From: Grifola frondosa
Lineage: Eukaryota > Basidiomycota > Agaricomycetes > Polyporales > Grifolaceae
Reading direction: 5' to 3'
Assembly: GCA_001683735.1 (NCBI GenBank)
Contig: LUGG01000024.1
Span: forward strand, 62,001 to 126,000
Length of the DNA stretch: 64,000 nucleotides
Part shown: positions 58,486-64,000 of the stretch, in pieces
How the letters are laid out: every line of letters starts with the position of its first letter
How positions within the stretch are numbered: the first letter of the stretch is position 1
The notes under the pieces: model-generated
Seen by the model: only the letters and a program-made list of their open reading frames with translations
Databases searched by the model: none
Told to the model about the DNA's origin: nothing
Translations under genes and position numbers: made by a program

Positions 58486-59850
58486 TCAATGCTCCATATC
58501 GTCACGTATTTCTTCGTCATCTCCTTGCGATGTGACTTCGCGCATTTCTCGCAGACGCTGTTCATCGATATCTAGTAGTGCCTGTGGGACTGCGATCGAT
58601 TTTCGCGCGAAGAATGGAATGACTCTGAATGCTGCGATGGGTCTGTCGAATACTGTGCCATCGAGCTCTGCAAGGATGTAGGCTCCTCCGCGATTTCTTG
58701 CTAAGACAACTAGCGGTCCAAGATACCGCGGTCGCATCTTGCGATTAAGTGACTTCTCGATCTGCGTGTGTCGCATGAGTACTAGATCGCCATGTTTGAA
58801 GTCGAAATCGCGTATTGTGGTCTTGTGTTCGCGCTCGAATCGAACTGCTGCTGCAACGCGTGCTTCGAAGACTTTGGAATTGAGTCGCGCTACTGTTCGT
58901 GTCTCTTCTGAAGTGCGATCGCACGTCTGGCGATGAGGTCTGTGGTCGTCATGATGGAATCGGGAGGTGGTTGTAGGTACGTGCTTCAGAGATGTCGAGA
59001 GGAATGATAGGATGTGTTCCTGTCGCTGCGAAGTAAGGAGAACAACCCATGCGTTTGCGCACCGTGATTCTTTCTGCCCAAAATACTGAGTGCACCACTT
59101 GCGACCATCGCTTTTGGTCTCCATCTGCGGCCTTGAAGAGTGCTCCTCGAATATCGTAGTGCGATCGCTCGACGATACCATTTGCGCGTGAATTGTATCC
59201 GCTAATGCGAATGTGGTGGACGTGGTATTTCTTCGCAAGGTACTCAGTTGCCTTCACGAATGCAGTGCCATTGTCCGTGACGATCTCGCTGATTGCGCCC
59301 CATCTGCAAAGGATATCTTCGAAGATGAAATCGCCGAGAGTCTTCGCTGTCTCCCGCGAAGTGCTCGAAATTCGGGTAGAATGTGAGGGAATCGCGACCT
59401 GAACGAGGTATTTGTAACCACCCGACGGAGGGAGGTGCATTGTGTCAAGGTGAACTTTCGCGAATAGAGGTCTGGCATTGCGACGATGGGGGAATGAGTA
59501 CTTGTCGCGACTGTCGCTGTTGGCAGATTAGACATGTGCGAACAAACCACACGATGTCCTTTAACGTATGAGGCCACCAGAATCGTTCGCAGATAGATGC
59601 TCGCGTCGCATAGACTCCTCGATGGCCTATTTCATCGTGACATGCTCGCAGAATATTGAGACGTCCTTCGGGTGCGATGACAAGTTTGTGTGCTCCGTGT
59701 GGATCGCGCTTCCAAAGTCTGTCAGAGTCGACGAAGAATTGTACTGCGAACTTAACAAAAGTCTCGTAGTCTGCATCTGTGAATTGTGCTGGTCGCTCGA
59801 GTGTCTATGCCAGTCGCGAACAAGTAGAAGTCTTTGATCGAGTGCGATGG
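58486..59850 (-). pseudogene. Integrase of the Ty3/gypsy element, frame-broken
   Basis: Reading the minus strand: a zinc-binding H2C2 domain (CHDEIGHRGVYATRASICER ... CLICQ), then the catalytic core with YLVQVAIPSH, EIVTDNGTAFVKATEYLAKK (second catalytic Asp) and ISGYNSRANGIVERSHYDIR (catalytic Glu). The C-terminal GPY/F-type module is HGDLVLMRHTQIEKSLNRKM, RPRYLGPLVVLARNRGGAYI and IAAFRVIPFFARKSIAVPQA, ending ...DDEEIRDDMEH at 58486. The parts lie in different frames, with changes near 59.40-59.55 kb and about 58.9 kb, so no single product can be made from this copy as read. It may be a true decayed copy or affected by the single-base errors seen elsewhere in the window. No chromodomain is seen. 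Confidence 0.75.
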
Positions 59851-62051
59851 CTTGAATACTACGAGGTACGATGTCGTAGGAATCTACGGGTGGGTCCTGC
59901 GACTCTCCTTCTCCTTCTGGTACTTGCGACGAGTGTCGCGAGTCTGGGTGTGGTTCATCGATGGTGTATATGGAAGCAAGTGAGTCGCGGGTGACTTTCT
60001 GTGTAGGATGGGGATTGACGAGATGCGCGAAACCGTGTATGCGATCTATCCAGTCCTCGAAGTCGTCCTCAGGTTCGTCTTCATCGTCTTGGTTGCCTAG
60101 GTCTCCGCGACAGTCCGTCTGGTCCGTGATTGGTGCCAGGAACGTGAACAAGGGTGAAGTGAAATGTGAGGATTGCGACTATCCATCGATTGATGCTTGC
60201 GGACGGTGCGATGTCTGGGTTCTGTAGCATGCCTTTGATATAGCGTGCGTCGACTTCTATGACCAAGTTGCGAACACCTATGAGATACAGTCGCAACGCG
60301 CGTAGTGCGCGAAAGAGTCCATAAATTTCGAGCTTGGGTTGCGAGAATCGCGACTCGCATCAATGTAGTGTGATGGACGAGAATCGGTTGTAGTATCGGA
60401 TTCGCGGGTTCTGAGGTCGCATTGACATAGATGGAATCCGACTGCGAATGTATGGTGTCGACTGCTAGAATGACTGGCGAGTCGGATGTGTAATCGATCG
60501 CGCGCAAGGCTGGAGACTCTAGGAGTGCTTGTTTAAGATCCTCTTGCGCTTGAATCTGTCGCGGACCGAATTCGAATGGAATATCTTTGCGCTAAGATAG
60601 ACGAGAGGGTGCGCGCGTTGTGCGAAATTGCGAATGAAGATGCGAACAACTCCTATGGTACCTAGAAAAGCCCTGACCTCTGACAAGTCTTTGCAAGGGC
60701 CCCAATTTTCGATCGCTTTGACCCGCGATTCTTCTGGAAGTCTGCCTTTGTAGGTGCAGCGGTGACCAATGACGAGTGTTTCCTCTGCGACTAAGAGGGA
60801 TTTCGTGCCAGAAAACGTACCACCACAGTATCGCATGCGCTGTACGATCCTGCTGATGCTATGCATGTGCTCCCAGACAAATCTACGAATGCCCGGATTT
60901 GTTGCGATGACTTCGTAGCCTCCATCTGCCAGTTCGTAGCGGGTCTCTGGGCCGCGAACGGGGACGTCGTCGATGTAGGGAATTGTAATATGTGGAATTT
61001 CGGGCTGTAGGATATATGTGACATCGTCGTGGAAGATGGGTACTGCGTTTGTCCATCCCATCGGAAGAGTCACCAATCGCAACGCGCCATAGGGTGTCTG
61101 GAAGGATGTGAGGTCTCGCGACGACTCTGCGATTTCTCGCTCATCGTATCCGACATAGAGATCAAGCATGCCGCACACGTGCGATTGCCAAATTTCTCTG
61201 CAATGTGTTCAGGAATTGGTGGGACTCCCGAATGTTGAATCGTAACTGCGTTTAATGGCTCGACTGTGTACGAGTCGCAACGCTTTGCCATCCTTTTTGA
61301 GGACGCAAAACCATCGCGATCGATAGGATGAGTTGGATGGTTCGTAGACTCCTGCTCGATTTTCTTCCTGATGATGCGACAGACTTCGTCGAAGATCCCC
61401 GGCGGGATGGGGATATTGCGCTGAACCCAGGGCTTGTGTTCGATGACAGGAATTTCGACTGGAGGGAAGAAGTCCTGCCTAAACCGACCTCGTTCCGTGT
61501 CATCCCATGCGAAGCCTTCGTGCTGTTTGCACATGAAATCATCGATGAGATCAAGCTCAGCTGGCCAGAGAAATCCCGTATTGTGTGCTTTGCGAAATGC
61601 GTCGCGACGTGCTTGGGTATATCGGCCTGTGGTTGAAGGTAGGTGGATTTGGATCGAGTGGTGGCATATCTGCGAGTGGGTCTCCTTGGATGTTGCGTAC
61701 GATGCGAAAGCGATTGGGTAGCGTCGCAAGTACTGGTCGCACTTTGAGTGCGACTGGCTTGTATTTCTTCTTCTGCGTGACAAACGCAGATGTCGAATCT
61801 TGTCGCGGAGGGAAGTGAGTTCGATTATCTGAGGAATGGGAGAGAGTGCGAAATCGCGAAGGGTAGGGAACCGCAAATCTTGATATGTTTTGTATTTCTT
61901 GAATCGATATTGTCGCACCGGTGGTATCTTGAATCTGTGAAGCAGAAATAGATTCTGAAGCGAAAGCGAAGTCGCAAGCTGAAAGATATGTGCTTTTTAG
62001 GTTTTCTATATCAAAAGGATGCGATCGCAGAGAAAGAGAAATGACGGACAC
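59851..62051 (-). pseudogene. Reverse transcriptase-RNase H of the Ty3/gypsy element, frame-broken
   Basis: The N-terminal linker has KKKYKPVALKVRPVLATLPN and RFRIVRNIQGDPLADMPPLD. Next is FLWPAELDLIDDFMCKQHEG and the RT domain: RWFCVLKKDGKALRLVHS, EPLNAVTIQHSGVPPIPEHI, TPYGALRLVTLPMGWTNAVP and the catalytic PYIDDVPVRG (plus 60958-60980), then the thumb (EVRAFLGTIGVVRIFIRNFA). RNase H has ESPALRAIDYTSDSPVILAV and NLVIEVDARYIKGMLQNPDI, and ends FTLVHVPGTNHGPDGLSRRP. At least five frame changes occur (about 61.66, 61.35, 61.27, 60.59 and 60.4 kb) plus an in-frame stop, so this copy looks inactive. Motifs at the catalytic sites are intact. Confidence 0.8.
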
Positions 62052-62101
62052 GCTGACTGGGTATCATAGTCCAAAACTAAGCCAACTCTCCTTGATCGTA
62101 A

Positions 62102-63992
62102 TCAAATCCTCGAGTTCGCTGTAAAATTTCGGTCATGGGTCTCGTGGTGTCGCAGTGGTTGCGATCGCCTTTTGAATCGCGGGGGTCCTCGTCGCAACGT
62201 CGGGACTGTCACTGTCTGATAAGTATTCGGACAGCGTATCGTGATTGTTTGGTCTTCGTTCGCGAAGTTGCGAACGACACTCTCCGTTAAAACGTCGAAT
62301 GGTCGCCCTAGTAAGATGTCATATGCAGCCTGTCGAATGACGTGAATCTGGAGGTAAAGGACGATATCGGAGACCTGGAAAGGGACGTTGCGAACAAGTC
62401 CAAGAGACTGATCAACTTCGCCATTAGCTGACTGCATGTTAAGGCGTATGGTGGGGTCGTATATGAGTCCTAGCGCGTGACAGACTTCCTCCGACATTGA
62501 GATGATTTGCGATCCTGGGTCTATAATCCCTTCGACGTCCTCCTTGTTGTCTACGAGACCATTGATGGATCGCAGGGCATGCGACTCTTTTGCGACCGTC
62601 AACAACCTCGGTGTTTCGCCAGGTTTGAGGCCGCGCAAGTACGTCTCGTAGGGATCTGGTACGACCATGACACCTGGTCGAAGCGGTTGGCCATTAGAGA
62701 CTAGTTGTGATGCAGGAGGAATATGCAATGAGGAATTTGCGATGTCTGGAAGCTCATCTGTATCGTCCTCTATTATATCTGCGTAGTTCGCGACTGGTTT
62801 GTCAGTGGTTTGAACGCGACGAGGAGTTACTGCATCGCGATATTTCGCGCGGACTTCTGGAGAGATGGATAAAAGCTCCTCAGGTGTCAGCGTAAGTAGC
62901 GGGGCTTTCATGGACCTATTGAAGACGTCCTCCGCTATTCTAGGATCTTGGACAGGCGCAGATGTTTTGTAAGCTGCATCTTTGTCCTTGGGAGGTTTGG
63001 GTAATACTCCCAGGTTGCGATCCTGAGGCGGAGCGTACGTCGCATCGCGAGCTTGCGAATATGGATGGATAGGTGCTGGAACCGTCGCAGGTGACGGTGT
63101 CGATGATGCCGCAGGAGCGGGTGCTGATACACTAGGAGGATTGGTAACCTGCGATGCCTCTGTGGGTTCGTGCGTAGGAGGGTTATCGACGCGATTGACT
63201 GCTGGCGGTATTGGAGGTCGCGCTGGAAGGTGCCTAGGAATTTCTACACCGTCAAAGGCCTCTTTGCCTTTTCTGAGTGCGAAGATTTCTCTTTCCAAGG
63301 CTGTGATGCGATCTTCTCTCGTGAGCTGGTATGATGATGCGACATTGGGATTAGAAGTGATCTCGAAAATCATTTGTCCTGCCGGCGGGTTCGTATTCGA
63401 ACTAAGTTGTCCTCGCGCGAGATTGTTTGGGTGTGTGCGATGCCATTCGAGGATGCGATCGCGCATGGTTGCACCAGTTACATTGCGAGGAACGAAGGCT
63501 CCCGAAGGTAGGACTACCTTGTTCTCGATGTTGCGGCGTATACGACCTATGTCAATATCTTCCTGAACTTTCGGACACCCTCCTATTACGTGCCCGAATT
63601 CTCCGCAGTAGTGACAACCTCCCGAAGTCGTGTTTGGATTCGCATTCGCAATATTGGAGACTCGCGACGTCTGTGGTTGCGCATTAGCAAAGGCCATGTT
63701 CGCTGACGTTGCGAAGGCTTGTGCGATGGTGCGAGTGACGGTTTCGATGAGGGAAGTGAAGTCTTCCGTCTTGATAGTACCTGGCGGTAATGCTGTGGAT
63801 GTGGTCGCAGCTGCGGGTGTACCCTGCGCTGGTGCATCGACTCGAGTACCATGTAGAACGTAGTGCACGGCATCTAAAATATGTCGCAACGGCCAGAAGT
63901 CGTCAGGATTGTGGTCAGGGTACTTGAGCTGGAGTCGCGAGTGTACAGACTGCCAAAGAGTTGGTGTGAAAGGCTTATAGAACGTCCTCGCG
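62102..63992 (-). CDS. Gag with zinc knuckle fused to aspartic protease (Ty3/gypsy)
   Basis: An open frame of about 630 codons. The N-terminal part (TPTLWQSVHSRLQLKYPDHN, LRHILDAVHYVLHG) is gag-like. A single zinc knuckle, CHYCGEFGHVIGGC (plus about 63590-63635), fits C-x2-C-x3-GH-x4-C. A Pro/Ala-rich linker follows. The protease domain has EGIIDPGSQIISMSEEVCHA (plus about 62480-62540), where the catalytic triad reads Asp-Pro-Gly instead of the usual Asp-Ser/Thr-Gly. QAAYDILLGRPFDVLTESVV matches the conserved ILG-x-P-F flap-distal motif of gypsy proteases. There is no ATG near the 5' end, and a stop lies in frame at 63993-63995, so the true start is probably in an upstream exon or frame beyond the window. 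Unlike pol this frame is uninterrupted. Confidence 0.8.
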
Positions 63993-64000
63993 ATTTACTT

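Larger units (their letters stand above)
54600..64000 (-). mobile_element. Ty3/gypsy LTR retrotransposon, runs off the right edge
   Basis: Minus-strand order from the right edge: gag with zinc knuckle, aspartic protease, reverse transcriptase, RNase H, integrase (H2C2, core, GPY/F). This order (PR-RT-RH-INT) defines Ty3/gypsy. Downstream of integrase come a polypurine-tract-like segment, an antisense spliced gene (55942-57847 plus), a second polypurine tract and a putative 3' LTR. The 5' LTR lies outside the window, so the element exceeds 9.4 kb. A dense TCGCA/TGCGA pentamer signature starts at about 54.57 kb and runs to 64 kb, supporting the left boundary. Pol carries several frameshifts while the gag-protease frame is open. 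It is a fungal genomic element with no envelope gene seen. Confidence 0.85.

Noticed and set aside
1..64000. CRISPR arrays, operons and ribosome binding sites
   Set aside because: The window is a eukaryotic nuclear genome with spliced genes; no regularly spaced palindromic repeats were seen.

Overview
The window is nuclear DNA of a basidiomycete, most likely an Agaricomycete. The genes are split by many short GT-AG introns of about 45-75 nt and are densely packed. The gene content fits: a DUF6533 membrane protein, several F-box/LRR-type proteins, a CxC1-type KDZ transposase, and basidiomycete forms of NUM1, SEC24, BUD13 and YVH1. All calls come from reading the sequence. Splice sites were set by frame and GT/AG logic, not by transcripts.

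Layout. 1-1490: 3' part of a DUF6533 gene. 1.5-7.3 kb: no gene I can firmly support, apart from an orphan coding-like stretch at about 6.5-6.9 kb. 7.3-8.8 kb: a Ser/Pro-rich protein of unknown function. 10.35-12.6 kb: cyclic-nucleotide phosphodiesterase. 13.3-18.6 kb (minus): NUM1/Mcp5-type cortical dynein anchor, sharing a 191-bp divergent promoter with a Cwf23/DNAJC17-type J-protein at 18.8-20.2 kb. 21.1-22.2 kb: F-box protein. 23.2-24.7 kb (minus): secreted M28 aminopeptidase. 26.12-26.94 kb: non-autonomous DNA transposon with a 10-bp target duplication. 27.6-29.4 kb: enolase-superfamily sugar-acid dehydratase. 30.0-31.3 kb (minus): F-box protein, divergent from BUD13 at 31.5-32.6 kb. 33.3-34.9 kb (minus): another F-box protein. 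36.6-40.0 kb: SEC24. 40.2-41.25 kb: EFM7-like methyltransferase. 41.65-42.86 kb (minus): coiled-coil protein, divergent from YVH1 at 43.15-45.4 kb. 45.6-46.7 kb (minus): secreted GH25 muramidase. 47.5-48.1 kb (minus): small low-complexity protein. 48.7-49.4 kb: RPC19. 49.8-50.35 kb (minus): small acidic protein ending in a SUMO-interaction-like motif. 50.4-51.98 kb: microsatellite and minisatellite. 51.98-54.5 kb: KDZ transposase with a premature TGA and a missing C-terminus. From about 54.6 kb to the right edge: a minus-strand Ty3/gypsy LTR element.

Three things stand out. First, the Ty3/gypsy element carries a spliced zinc-cluster gene in antisense orientation between integrase and the putative 3' LTR. 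LTR, antisense gene and pol all share a strong, strand-symmetric excess of TCGCA/TGCGA, including at least twelve copies of the 8-mer TCGCAAGT or its complement. Second, the NUM1 homologue holds a ladder of about thirteen LC8 (dynein light chain)-type GIQVD/QT motifs. Third, at least five otherwise intact host genes need a one-base correction, mostly a missing base in a short homopolymer. That points to consensus errors in the assembly and must be kept in mind for every 'broken' gene here.

Most host genes are housekeeping: dynein anchoring, splicing (BUD13, J-protein), COPII export, RNA polymerase I/III and ribosome maturation (YVH1). They are interspersed with rapidly evolving F-box genes. 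The right third is a transposon nest, in which the LTR element appears to have landed in the KDZ element.
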